DNA of 64,000 nucleotides from Phoronis australis (taxonomy: Eukaryota; Phoronida; Phoronidae), in contig NMRA01000121.1 of the NCBI GenBank assembly GCA_002633005.1, positions 729,506 through 793,505 on the forward strand, written 5' to 3'. The translations under genes and the position numbers were made by a program. This document shows positions 42,987-54,419 of the stretch, in pieces. The number at the start of each line of letters is the position of its first letter. Within the stretch, counting starts at the first letter, position 1. Below the pieces are notes generated by a model. That model saw only the letters and a program-made list of their open reading frames with translations. It was not told the DNA's origin and searched no databases.

Positions 42987-43414
42987 GCTGTGCGTGAACT
43001 TGGAATCCTGCTCAATCTAAAGATTAAGCGGAAGTGAGTGTTGCGTGAACTCGGAATTGAATATTCTTTTAGGCAAAAATGTGAAATATTTGTTCAGTGA
43101 AAAGAATTTTTGTAATTATTTACCTCACGATCAACCATTTTCTCCTTTACCGTAACTTGTGTCGCTGAACCGGAGGGATATGTGAATGGCTAAATAGATT
43201 GTTTCGTGAAAATGATCGCCGGCAGTTGAAAAGGTTGGTTAAAATTAACATTATTTTATTCAAATGTAACTTAATTTAGTGTAGTGCAAATTTTTATGAA
43301 CATGAACATCATTATTTGAGTGAACTTGTCAAGTTGCCTCGCGTAGTTCAAGTTCTCGCAACACTCACTTCCGCTTTATCTTGAGATAAGCAGGATTCCA
43401 AGTTCACGTACAGC
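42987..43414. mobile_element. MITE with about 65-bp terminal inverted repeats
   Basis: gctgtgcgtgaacttggaat then cctgct...aagcggaagtgagtgttgcg at 42987-43055 is mirrored by cgcaacactcacttccgctt then ...agcaggattccaagttcacg tacagc at 43349-43414. There are a few mismatches in the middle. Length is 428 bp. The flanks read ttcatt and attcat, so a short ATT-type duplication is possible. No ORF of note. Confidence 0.8.
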
Positions 43415-43424
43415 ATTCATCATA

Positions 43425-46200
43425 CAAGAGCAAACGTTGAAATGCGCCCACGAATGCATCGCAAATGGAGCGCTTTTAGGATTTATTTGTATCATAAAAA
43501 TGGCCACAAAAACGTACAATCCATCCACAAACGGGATCGTGCCGTATTTCATATAATCTGTCAAGGAACTTAAGAGAAACAAAGGACGGAACGAAATGAA
43601 TTGCCACCTGTGGGCACAGCGTCCGTTCGGTCCGCCTGACAGTCATAATCTGTTACCTTCACATAAATTCACTTACTAAATCTAATAGAGATCCTGCAGT
43701 GTGTTTTGGAGATACAGATATGAGCAAAAACAAAACAAAACTACCACTAGGAGGCGCCACAGTAGTCAGTCGCCATCATCAAACGTCCTCTTCACACTGA
43801 AAACATATAGGCCAATTTTCAAAACCATCCCCAGAATAATTTGGTTGATCGAGAGGTGGACGCCAAAACCAAGATTTGAAAACAGCAAAAATGGCCATCA
43901 GGTGGGGCAAAATACCTCGATTCCATCCAAAAACAGGATGATAGCGTCATCTCACCAATAGATACCTATATTCAAAATTTTATGAAAATCTGTTGAGAAC
44001 CTTTGAAGATATACAGACTGGTAAACATAAAAAACTACAAGAGCAACGCAGAGCGTTGAAATGCGCCCACAATTGCACCGCATACGGTATCCCTCTACGG
44101 TTGTTTAGTGGTACCATAAAGTGGCCAGTAGAGGGCATATATGTAGTATGTTGTACTTAGCAAAATGGAAAGGCATGGTCATTATCTCCTCAATAGGCTA
44201 GGGGCAAAATGTGAGTAATCTTCATAATACAAGCACATCCTATACACCAGTTGCTTAAAGCACCACAGAAACATAGAATTAAAAACAAATTTACCAACAT
44301 ACGAGATTAGAACAGCATTAGAATGCCAGAAACAAATTTCTACTTGGAACTTTTCCTTCATAGTCACGAAGTAACACAAAGTATACACCTGAAGACCTAT
44401 GAAAATACAGAGGTCAATGTAAAATACTAAAATTGCCACTAGAGGCAAATACTAAAATTGCCACTAGAGGCATACCGGTAATCAGAATCATCCTAAAGTC
44501 GTCATCGTCCGTTGTCAACATCACATAAATACACTTGCTAAATTTAGTAAAGATCCTGCAAACGGTTTGGGAGATACAGCCATGGGCGCAAAAAAAAAAA
44601 ACTGCCACTAGGAGGCGCCACAGTAGTCCAAATCGTCTGAAAATCATTGTCAGCTGTCTTCCTTATAGTAAGCACATACACGCCAATTTTCACAATCATC
44701 CTTTGAGCGGTTTGGTTGATAGAGGGGTGGACGCAAAAATACAGACTCGAAAACAGTAAAAATGGCCACTAGGTGGCGCAAACTACGTCGAATCCATCTG
44801 AAAACAGTAGGATAGCGTCATCTCACTAATAGGTGCCTACATACCAAATTTCATGAAAATCCGTTCAATACTTTTGAAGATACAAAGGTAAGCGTAAAAA
44901 ACTAAAATTGCCACTAGGGGGCACATCGGTAGTCGGATCCGTCCGAAAGTTCGCACATGCCGTCCCATTCATGAATGGAACATATGTGCCAAATTTCATG
45001 AACGTATGTCAAAGGGTTTTGGAGATAGAGCAGCGGACGCCGGACGCCGCCTGGACGGACGGACGGACAGAGATGACGGCATAATGCGTCCACATATAAA
45101 TATGTGGGCGCATAAAAATTGCCGCTAGGGGGCACACCAAAAGTCAGATCTGTCCGAAAGTAGTCGTCGTCCGATGTCAACATCATATAAATACACTTGC
45201 TAAATTATTTAAAGATCCTGCAAACGGTTTAGGAGATACAGCGATAAGCGCAAAAAAATGCCACTAGGAGGCGCCACAGTAGTCGAACTCATCGGAAAAT
45301 CATCGTCAGCCATCCACTTTATAGTAAAAATATACATGCCAATTTTCACAATTATCCTGAAAGCGGTTTGGTTGATAGACGAGTGGATGCCAAAAATATA
45401 CTCGAAAACAGCAAAAGTGGCCACTAGGTGGCGCAAACTAGGTCGAATCCATCTGAAGACGATGAGATAGCATCAGTCTCATCACAGATGCCTGTATGCC
45501 AAATTTTATGAAAATACGTTGAGGACCTTTGAATTTACAGAGCCTGAGGTAACGTAAAAAAATGATATTGCCACTAGGTGGCACACCAGTAGTCAGATCC
45601 GTCCGAAAGTTGTCGTCCATTGTCAACATCATATCAACACACTTACTAAATTTAGTAAAGTTCCACTTTAAGATACAGCCATAGGCGCAAAAAAACTGCC
45701 ACTAGGAGGCGCCACAATAGTCAAAATCGTCGGACAATCATCGTCAGCCGTCCACTTCATAGTTAGAACATACGTGCCAATTTTCACAATCATCCTTTGA
45801 GATCGAGGTTTGGTTGATAGAGGGGTGGACGCAAAAAAAACAGACTCCAAAACAGTAAAACTGGCCACAAGGTGGCGCAAACTATGTTGACTCCATCCGA
45901 AAACGATATGACAGCGTCATCTCACTAATAGGTGCCAATATACCAAATTTTATGAAAATCCGTTCAGGACTTTTGAAGATACAGAGATAAACGCAAAAAA
46001 CTAAAATTGCCACTAGGGGGCACACCGGTAGTCGGATCCGTCCGAAAGTTCGCTCATGTCGTCCCATCCACGGAAGGAACGCATGTGCAAAATTTCATGA
46101 AGATACGTCGAGGCGTTCTAGAGATAGAGCAGCGGACGCCGGACACCGGACGGAGATGACGGCATAATGCGTCCACATATAAATATGAGGGCGCATAAAA
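43425..46200 (+). mobile_element. Dispersed tandem-unit element (copy d), composite
   Basis: Heads are at about 43428 (cgttgaaatgcgcccacgaa) and 44038 (caagagcaacgcagagcgtt then gaaatgcgcccac). Tails are at about 45050-45118 and 46130-46200 (ggacggacggac-type repeats, gatgacggcataatgcgtcc, acatataaatatgtggg or a variant, then gcgcataaaa). Between them run units of three subtypes in the order A-B-C, spaced about 160 and 145 bp: A has ccactaggaggcgcc, B ccactaggtggcgcaaac, C ccactagggggcacaccgg. This forms a higher-order repeat of about 450-500 bp. The head box tgcgcccac and the tail box gtgggcgca are inverted copies. The plan (head, tandem core, tetranucleotide tract, 3' hairpin) resembles non-autonomous Helentron-type elements with tandem cores; that classification is inference. 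Confidence 0.8.
44605..46023 (+). promoter_or_regulatory. Array of CTCF-consensus motifs
   Basis: Exact matches to CCASYAGRKGGCRC are at 44766-44779, 44911-44924, 45421-45434, 45571-45584 and 46010-46023. One-mismatch copies are at 44605, 45122, 45261, 45699 and 45865. That makes ten sites in 1.4 kb, all on the same strand and mostly 128-166 bp apart. CTCF is an 11-zinc-finger insulator protein of bilaterians. The motif sits at the same place in each repeat unit. Occupancy is untested. Confidence 0.55.
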
Positions 46201-46262
46201 ATGACTACGTGCTATGACCTCGTGAACCTCACCAATTTCGCAGCTTGCCATTTGCTAAAGAG

Positions 46263-46817
46263 GCTTGCTGGTTCCCTGCGTGCTTATCCCAGCCAGCACG
46301 CAGGTATCAGACGCACTGGCACGCTCTTTATTATTGGTCGATGTAACCTCGGCAGTCTTTGGTTAGCTTTACAACACTGTGAAAAAAATTATGGCGGACT
46401 GTGAACGATTTTTAGCCTTGTCATGCAAGTGGCGCGTCGCAGCAACTATTTCGTTTCGGCAGCAATGTTTAATAGCCGCGTGCTCGAAGCACATACATAT
46501 ACAATAAACACATATCTGGCCGATTTAACCGGTGTGTTATGAAAACAGGACAGTATCTTAAACAGAAGACATCGACGGTAGAAAGATGCATTCCGAAAAG
46601 GCGCAATCACAATTTCTAGGCTTCACATTTTCTCAGTAAACATAAATTTTAAGCACCGATTTGTCTGTACAACAGACCACATTTACACTTCAATCCATCA
46701 GTCATGCCTGTTTGTTTGCGTAAAGCGCTGCCCGTTGAGAATTCGACTAGCCAATCAGAAACGCCGGTGTAAAAAAATTTACCGCCCCGCCTAGCGGCAC
46801 ACAGGGAACCAGCGAGC
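46263..46817. mobile_element. Intact non-autonomous TIR transposon with TAAAGAG duplication
   Basis: The left end gcttgctggttccctgcgtg is mirrored by the right end, whose reverse complement is gctcgctggttccctgtgtg. Each continues by one base, giving 19 of 21 positions equal. Direct repeats TAAAGAG flank it exactly (46256-46262 and 46818-46824) and could be read as up to 9 bp with ambiguity. The element is 555 bp and has no transposase. The 7-9 bp duplication would fit hAT- or P-like families. Confidence 0.85.
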
Positions 46818-46824
46818 TAAAGAG

Positions 46825-47880
46825 GCATGATACAGAGCCACCTCTTGCCTGATAAATTACGTTATATTTGGAGAGCATAATTTTTTTAAACTACAACTTA
46901 AAATGACGGCATTTTTCAAATGTCCAATGCTTGAAGGCATACAAGAAAAATTAACTTGCCTTCCTGACATGGACACAGGATGAAAAATTGGGAGTTGCGG
47001 CTCACTGCCTATCCCAAAGAAGTTAGACAAATGAAAGCAAAATTCAACATTCATTTAATAATTTGTATTTTTCATACAAAATACCAGGCATTCCATATAA
47101 TGTGTAAAAATATGGCCAATGCATACTCATAGCAGGCACTGGCATCTGTGAGACACCTACATAAAAGCAACATTGACAAATGAAGGGAAATAGCAGTATA
47201 AATATCGAGTACACTGAGTACAAGGATACCTTGACCACAACATGTGGCCACTTGCAAGTGCACCTAAAACTAGTTTCTATGCATAGCAATCCAGTCTACT
47301 CTTCTCGAACTGTTGTACATTGAAATTCTCAAACCTTATTCACAAAAATTGACCATTTTTACATTTCACGTGTCTAGCAAAATATCTTATCTTGATTCTC
47401 GGTGAAATTCAAATACAAAATATATACCACATTGCGAGAAAAAAGATTTAGCACAACCACCTAGGAACAGCACAGCCACGTGGGTATTTGTTTACTACTT
47501 ATCCGAGGTCAAAGGTTACAGCACGGGCGGTCACTCAAATCGAGTCCCACCAGGTACAGAGCAGCTTCGTATCTACCCTCTGCCCTTTCATTCACCGATT
47601 CGTCATATTGAGTCAACGAGGTCTACAGTGTCGAGGAAAACAAAGACAAAGACAAAACGTAGTTTTGATCCTGTTGTGCGTTTACATGCACACGACCGTT
47701 GAGAACGAACCTGTGCTACGCCGGAGTCGCCTCACGCCTCTGTGGTCACGAACACAGCAAGTTGAGAAAATACATAAACCCTCACCCTAATTCCTTGATT
47801 CCAGGAACTGGTTCCTAGCTTGATTCAATAAGTAAACTGACTTTTCGATCTCATGCTTACGACATACTTTAACCACCGAC
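46825..47880. other. Intergenic DNA
   Basis: No gene recognised. An open frame at 47488-47790 (+) has CpG-rich codons but no homology I know. Confidence 0.4.
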
Positions 47881-48712
47881 TCGATTTTCCATTTCATTTC
47901 GAATATCGACGGACAAGAACTAGCGGTCTTGTCGAAAACTAAAGCAGCCAAGAGGGTAGTCGAATCAAAACGAAAATCGGCTTCTGACAGCGCCTCCATC
48001 CCTGCCATATATCTTTGTGCCAAATTTTATCCAGTTTTGCCTAGCGTTTATTTTTTTGAGATAGCCAACTTAACCTGTCTAGTCAAAAACTATAATGGCC
48101 AACAGGGTGCTACAGTAGCCAAATCTGTCCGAAAATCGACTAGTGCTGGCGCATACCACCCATCTATCTCTATGTCACCATGATTCGCCAAGCGGTTTCA
48201 AGATAATCGATGGACAGGCAATGACTTGAGCAGTCGAAAACTAACGGGTGGCACAGTCCAAAAATTGACTAGTGCCGGCACATTCTCGCCATATACCACT
48301 GTATCGAATTTCATCGTGATCTGTCAAGCAGTTTTTGAGATAATCGACGCTTTTTATAAGTAGGAAGACAATTGACAAAACTGTAACAGTGTGGAATGCA
48401 TTAAAATGTAATTCGTAAGTGAACACATTATATTCCAGTAAAAATCATAAGTGTGCAGAATTAAAAAATTGCCATTTTTAAATATATCATGGCTTGACGG
48501 AAACGAAATCACCTAACCTGGGAATCCACGCTAGCCAAATCCGTCCAAAAATCAACTGGTGCTGGCGCATATCCGCCAAGTACCTCTACACCAAATTTCA
48601 TGATACGCCAAGTGGTTCTTGAGAGAATAGGCAGGAATGATAAGGACAGACGAACGGACGGACGGGATGCCGACAAAATGCGACCACCACTTTTTGTGGG
48701 TGCAGAAAAATT
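47880..48712 (+). mobile_element. Related tandem-unit element (copy e), diverged subfamily
   Basis: Units contain 'aaactataatggccaacagg', 'gtgctacagtagccaaatct' and 'gtccgaaaatcgactagtgc'. The tail has gacgaacggacggacgg, then 'gatgccgacaaaatgcgacc' and a hairpin ccaccac-ttttt-gtgggtgca. The plan equals the main family (unit, acgg tract, tail hairpin) but the sequences differ, so this is a sister subfamily. CTCF-type boxes are eroded. Confidence 0.6.
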
Positions 48713-49880
48713 TCAAGAGATCACAATGTCCATTAAAAGTAACTTGCTTTTCAAAAACACCTGTGAGCAATACTTTAGACTCCTACCAGGTGTCTAATGT
48801 CAATATTTTTTTCAATTTTAAGAATCTACGAATCTGTAAGTTCTTTCACCAACGCTTTTAGGCTGCTATGCCAAGTGAATATTGGAACTTGTCGATTCGA
48901 CTCCTCACATTTTTTTTAAAATTCATCAGATTTTCTTAGATGTGTTAACACCAGTTTAGTGTTGCAGTAATTTTCATTCTAATATGACTGTACAGCACAT
49001 GCCTGTAATCAAGTTGCTCATGACTTGAGTAATGGCATTGTGTACATATTGCACACTGTACACTAGCAGCATGGGCTTTTCTTGTTATTCATGGGTATTT
49101 TTGAATATCTGTCAAGTGAATTTTTTGTGAGTTTTGACTTTTTCAGATGGTATTGAGGTTGGTGTTCGCCTGAACCTGTCAACGTTTACAGGGCAAAAAA
49201 TACCACCCACTTATAATGATATACTTCTTTCAGGAAGGACCACAAATTTCTTCAAAACACAACCAACTACCTATGACTTTTTATTTCAACTGCCTCCTCA
49301 TACCGATTTTGCTGGAACAGCCCTTAGCACTATTCTGAGGTTAACAGATTATTTGCTGGCGAAATCTATTTTCAAGGACAATTTCTAACAACATGGCAGG
49401 CGTGTGTTCACTGATGAAAGAACCTTGCAAAAACCCAAGATCATGCAAGACTGCGATATCAGCATGTACCACAACCAAGCACATGATCACACTAGCTTCC
49501 TTCCAAAGATTCTTGCCTCTACAAAACTACACCCTGCATTGTGATGCCATTTCTGTTTGCTGTGGGCAATGGTGATAAGATGACCTTTCAAGCACTGCCG
49601 TGTCCGCTAGCCATCCCCCACCCAAATTGGTTAGAGAAAAGAATTCAGCATCACTTTTCCTCATCTCTGGTGAATTTTCATTTTTTGAAAAATTGAGCAA
49701 CTAAAAAGTACCACCCATTAATTAAAAAAGACAGGCAAGAACCAACCATACTTGGGTGAAGTGTTACGTGTCTGCTGAGTCATTCTGAAGTAGAAAATTT
49801 TTCAACGTCGACATAAAATTGTAGACCAGTAAATAAAGTATGAGGTGATACCACTCATATCAGCAGCGCTAGGTGAGTGG
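48713..49880. other. Non-coding DNA
   Basis: No gene recognised. A piece at about 49432-49515 (aagatcatgcaagactgcga, then a divergent part, ...cacactagcttcctt) is a diverged copy of 35354-35440, inside an intron of the transposase-like gene. It therefore belongs to a low-copy dispersed repeat. Confidence 0.45.
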
Positions 49881-49886
49881 AATGAT

Positions 49887-49995
49887 TATGTGGAATATGG
49901 TTGAAACACTGTTCATTGCCAGGTGACGTAGCGGCACAATTATGTGGAATATGGTTCAAACACTGTTCATTGCCAGGTGATGTAGCAGCTCAACT
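49887..49995. repeat. Two-copy direct repeat of about 55-60 bp
   Basis: 'tatgtggaatatggttxaaa cactgttcattgccaggtga' occurs twice in succession with few changes. Confidence 0.8.
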
Positions 49996-50737
49996 TGAAT
50001 GGGATGATCACTGTTGTTGTTGTGGGTCAATCCAGTGTTATTTACACTTGTCACAATGACACACAGAAGCAGAATGGTTGAGGCCATACCACTTCTTCTA
50101 AAAGATGTGTTGAGCTCAGGAATGTGTTAGTACCAAAGTGGATATTGCAAGTGGACGTCTTGATATCTTAGTACTGTTCACAGTCTAGTTTCACTCATCA
50201 AGAATCTTTCTTTCACCTGCAGCCTTGCATGTTTTACAACAACATCAAGAGTGAAAACACAACCACAGTTAATTTTGTTCATTAATTACCGTCCCAGAGT
50301 CCTATCCTGTTCAGGACTAATCATGTCATCACAAAATCAGCGATACTCATTAACCCGTTGTTGTTGTTGTTGCTTACACTTGCAACCTGTCAAAACCATG
50401 TCTAGGGATATCTTACATAGTTGTTGATGTCCTGGATACCAAAGTGGTGTTGACCACTTTCAATAATACGTCCATCAATAGAGTGAGTCACTGATCTCTG
50501 ACGTACAAGTTCTTCGTTCAGTGACAACAGTCCCTAACAGGTGTTGTGACCAGTTCTTACAGTTGTTGTGATGACATCACCACCCTTACAGTTCCACTGC
50601 CTCTAATTGGTCAATACAGCTGTGTGTAAAAGAAAGAAAACTCATTATGCTGTTGCCAACAAACTGATACGAACAAGTCAAACGCAGGCCATGTTCAACA
50701 ACCATCTTTCAGTACCATACCCTACAGCAACTTCCTT

Positions 50738-50862
50738 GCCTCTCTCGGCCAACACACTTACTAACACCTCTCTCTCGGCCAACACACTCACTAACACCTC
50801 CCTCTTGGCCAACACAATAACTAACACCTCTCTGTCAGCCAACACACTCACTAACACCTAAC
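50738..50862. repeat. 30-bp minisatellite, four copies
   Basis: Unit 'ctctcggccaacacactcac' plus 'taacacctct'. One frame is open through it (LSANTLTNTS repeated), but it has no supporting gene context. Confidence 0.8.
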
Positions 50863-51899
50863 AGATAAAGCCAAACAAGACAGTCTAAAATTGAACTACA
50901 AAAGGTCAACATTGTTCACAAGTCACATGGGATTTGGGCATGACAGGAAGTTAAATCCTCCACTTGTAATAAAAGTTGCAATCTGTATCCTCACCACCAT
51001 GACAAACAACTGGTTATTATTGCAGGCAATTTTTTATGTTGGCTGACTTTGATGAGCTGTTAGCCCAACAACAGTAATTTACTAATATCTTTTTGCGATC
51101 TTTATGTTGAAAGCTAGACATACTCAACAATGAATCTTGCCCTGTCACAGAGCTAGAGGGGCTAAAACTTTTGGTAAATCAATTTTTGAATTTTGCTATT
51201 ATTGAGCAAATAGTGACTTTGAAAGCAATTTTTAAGAGCACCACAGCACTAATCTGACAGGACAATCAATCGGAAATAAATCAAGTTAGAGGTGGCATAT
51301 GTTCCTGTCAAAGGATTCAATTTTTATTGTAATAATCAACTGGCCTCATTTAAAACCGTATGAGGATACAGTCCAGAATGAACAAAGTAATGGTTGGCTT
51401 GCATGGAGAGACTTCCAGCTGTAGTTCGTTCAAAGTGAAGTATACATGGCCAACATATAGCGTGCATTTAAACTAATAATTCTTATTCATACACTAGTAA
51501 ATTGCACTGCATTCCAGTCATAACAAGCATTTGTCACAGGGAGATCAAATTGTCTCACAAGTCTCAGCATATACACAGGCCAATACTATTGATTCATGTG
51601 CTAATATTTTTTGTAACAATTACCCAGATGAAAGCTTCCTTCTCACTATATCATCCAAGTAGACTTATGACCTTGAAAATGAAGTCAACTGGTGTTTGGA
51701 AATGCCCCAACTACATCTGGGTAAAACTATTAACAAAACTTAACACTTTTTTAATGTATCGCACCAAAATTATTCTCTCAAACAAAACTTTTGAATAAAA
51801 CTTTTAAGTTTTTTGTTATGACCTTCAAAATGTCAATGGCACCTGGAGATCCCAACCTACATGTTGGTGCACTTTTGCAATTGGTTGCCATTGTCAATG

Positions 51900-52235
51900 G
51901 CAAACAATTGCAAAGCTTATAAAAATGGACACCAGGTGGCACAGAATGTTGAACTGTCACATTCAAATGGAAAGGCATAGTTGGCTCAGTAGGAGAAACT
52001 TGTATGTCAAATTTCATGAAAATTCATCGAGTAACCATAACAATAGAGGCAAATGTAAAAATTTCCATCAGGGACAGAGCAGTAGTCAGATAGGTAGGAA
52101 ACTAATCCTCTTCTGAAAGCTTTATAGGAATACATCTGCCAAATCTCATTAAGATCCTTCACAGAGTTTAAGAGATACCCAGACAGTGATGACACCAAGA
52201 TACACCCACATATGTATATACAGACGCGCAAAAGG
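51900..52235 (+). mobile_element. Dispersed tandem-unit element (copy f), short
   Basis: One to two units with 'gacaccaggtggcacagaat' (CTCF-type box with one mismatch) are followed by a tail 'gatgacaccaagatacaccc acatatgtatat'. The same element recurs at 53440-53745 as part of the 1.54-kb duplication. Confidence 0.65.
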
Positions 52236-53439
52236 ACTTAAAATGGTCTAGATATCACTCCTAGATTTTATTGGAGCAATGACTGGGGACTCTTTCTGCC
52301 TACAGAATACACAACAGTTGTACCATACACCCCTCTACACAACAGTTGNAACACAATAACTAACACCTCTCTGTCAGCCAACACACTCACTAACACCTAA
52401 CAGATAAAGCCAAACAAGACAGTCTAAAATTGAACTACAAAAGGTCAACATTGTTCACAAGTCACATGGGATTTGGGCATGACAGGAAGTTAAATCCTCC
52501 ACTTGTATTAATAAAAGTTTAAATCTGTATCCTCACCACCATGACAAACAACTGGTTATTATTGCAGGCAAATTTTTATGTTGGCTGACTTTTATGAGCT
52601 ATTAGCCCAACAACAGTAATTTACTAATATCTTTTTGCGATCTTTATGTTGAAAGCTAGACATACTCAACAATGAATCTTGCCCTGTCATAGAGCTAGAG
52701 GGGCTAAAACTTTTGGTAAATCATTTTTTGAATTTTGCTATTATTGAGCAAATAGTGACTTTGAAAGCAATTTTTAAGAGCAACACAGCCCTAATCTGAC
52801 AGGACAATCAATCGGAAATAAATCAAGTTAGAGGTGGCATATGTTCCTGTCAAAGGATTCAATTTTTATTGTAATAATCAATTGGCCTCATTTAAAACCG
52901 TATGAGGATACAGTCCAGAATGAACAAAGCAATGGTTTGCTTGCATGGAGAGACTTCCAGCTGTAGTTCGTTCAAAGTGAAGTATACATGGCCAACATAT
53001 GGCGTGCATTTATAAACTAATAATTCTTATTCGTACACTAGTAAATTGCATTGCATTCCAGTCATAACAAGCATTTGTCACAGGGAGATCAAATTGTCTC
53101 ACAAGTCTCAGCATATACACAGGCCAATACTATTGATTCATGTGCTAATATTTTTTGTAACAGTTACCCAGATGAAAGCTTCCTTCTCAATATATCATCC
53201 AAGTAAACTCATGACCTTGAAAATGAAGTCAACTGACGTTTGGAAATGCCCCAACTACATCTGGGTAAAACTATTAACAAAACTTAACACTTTTTTAATG
53301 TATCGCACCAAAATCATTCTCTCAAACAAAACTTTATGACCTTCAAAATGTCACTGGCACCTGGAGATCCCAACCTACATGTTGGTGCACTTTTGCAATT
53401 GGTTGCCATTGTCAATGGCAACCAATTGCAAAGCTTATA

Positions 53440-53745
53440 AAAATGGACACCAGGTGGCACAGAATGTTGAACTGTCATATTCAAATGGAAAGGCATAGTT
53501 GGCTCATGAAAATTCATCGAGTAACCATAACAATAGAGGCAAATGTAAAAATTTCCATCAGGGACAGAGCAGTAATCAGATAGGTAGGAAACTAATCCTC
53601 TTCTGAAAGCTTCATAGGAATACATCTGCCAAATCTCATTAAGATCCTTCACAGATTTTAAGAGATACCGCAACTGACCCAGGACGCCCAGACAATGATG
53701 ACACCAAAATACACCCACATATGTATATACGGACGCGCAAAAGGA
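53440..53745 (+). mobile_element. Dispersed tandem-unit element (copy f, duplicate)
   Basis: Duplicate of the element at 51900-52235, with a 26-base deletion after 'ttggctca'. Not an independent insertion. Confidence 0.65.
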
Positions 53746-53804
53746 CTTAAATGGTCTAGATATCACTCCTAAATTTTATTGGAGCAATGACTGGGGACTC
53801 TTTC

Positions 53805-54312
53805 TGCCTACAGAATACACAACAGTTGGACAATACACCCAATCTACACAACAGTTGGACCATACCCCCCTCTACACAACAGTTGTACCATNAGTTGGAC
53901 CATACAACCCCTCTAAACTACCAAAATAATATACCTTTAATGAACATGCCAAATAAACTCATGAATCATCTGATCGGACGGAAGCTGAAATGTTTGTTTT
54001 TTTGATCAACGACACCAACCCCTCTACACAACAGTTGGACCATACACCCCTCTACACAAGGGTTGGACAAAACAACCCCTCTACACAACAGTTGGACCAT
54101 ACACCCCCTCTACACAACAGTTGGACCATACACCCCTCCACACAAGGGTTGGACAAAACAACCCCTCTACACAACAGTTGGACCATACACCCCCTCTACC
54201 CAACAGTTGAACCATACAACCCCTCTACACAACAGTTGGACCATACACCACTCTACACAACAGTTGGACCATACAACCCTCTACACAACAGTTGGACCAT
54301 ACAACCCCTCTA
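53805..54312. repeat. 30-bp minisatellite (acacaacagttggaccatac)
   Basis: Units 'ctctacacaacagttggacc atacaacccc' occur in two blocks, about 53805-53891 and 54015-54312, with variants (agggttggacaaaacaac). The N at 53892 is followed by 53893-54020, which repeats 54290-54417 at offset 397 with one mismatch. This is another assembly overlap; true copy number is uncertain. Confidence 0.85.
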
Positions 54313-54419
54313 AACTACCAAAATAATATACCTTTAATGAACATGCCAAATAAACTCATGAATCATCTGATGGGACGGAAGCTGAAATGTTTGTTTTTTT
54401 GATCAACGACACCAACCTA

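Larger units (their letters stand above)
50811..53880. repeat. 1.54-kb duplication joined at an N
   Basis: 50811-52348 and 52350-about 53880 are the same sequence at an initial offset of 1539, with scattered substitutions and small indels. The second copy lacks about 20 bases near 51790 and about 26 near 51985. The N at 52349 sits exactly at the seam. The divergence of a few percent fits two haplotypes assembled in series; a true tandem duplication is also possible. Confidence 0.85.

Noticed and set aside
47488-47790. 100-codon ORF in CpG-richer DNA
   Set aside because: No recognised domain, no splice support, and composition typical of chance frames in GC-richer sequence.
50607-50861. ORF with repeated LSANTLTNTS as a gene
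   Set aside because: It is a minisatellite read in a frame that 30-bp units leave open; no start context or homology.
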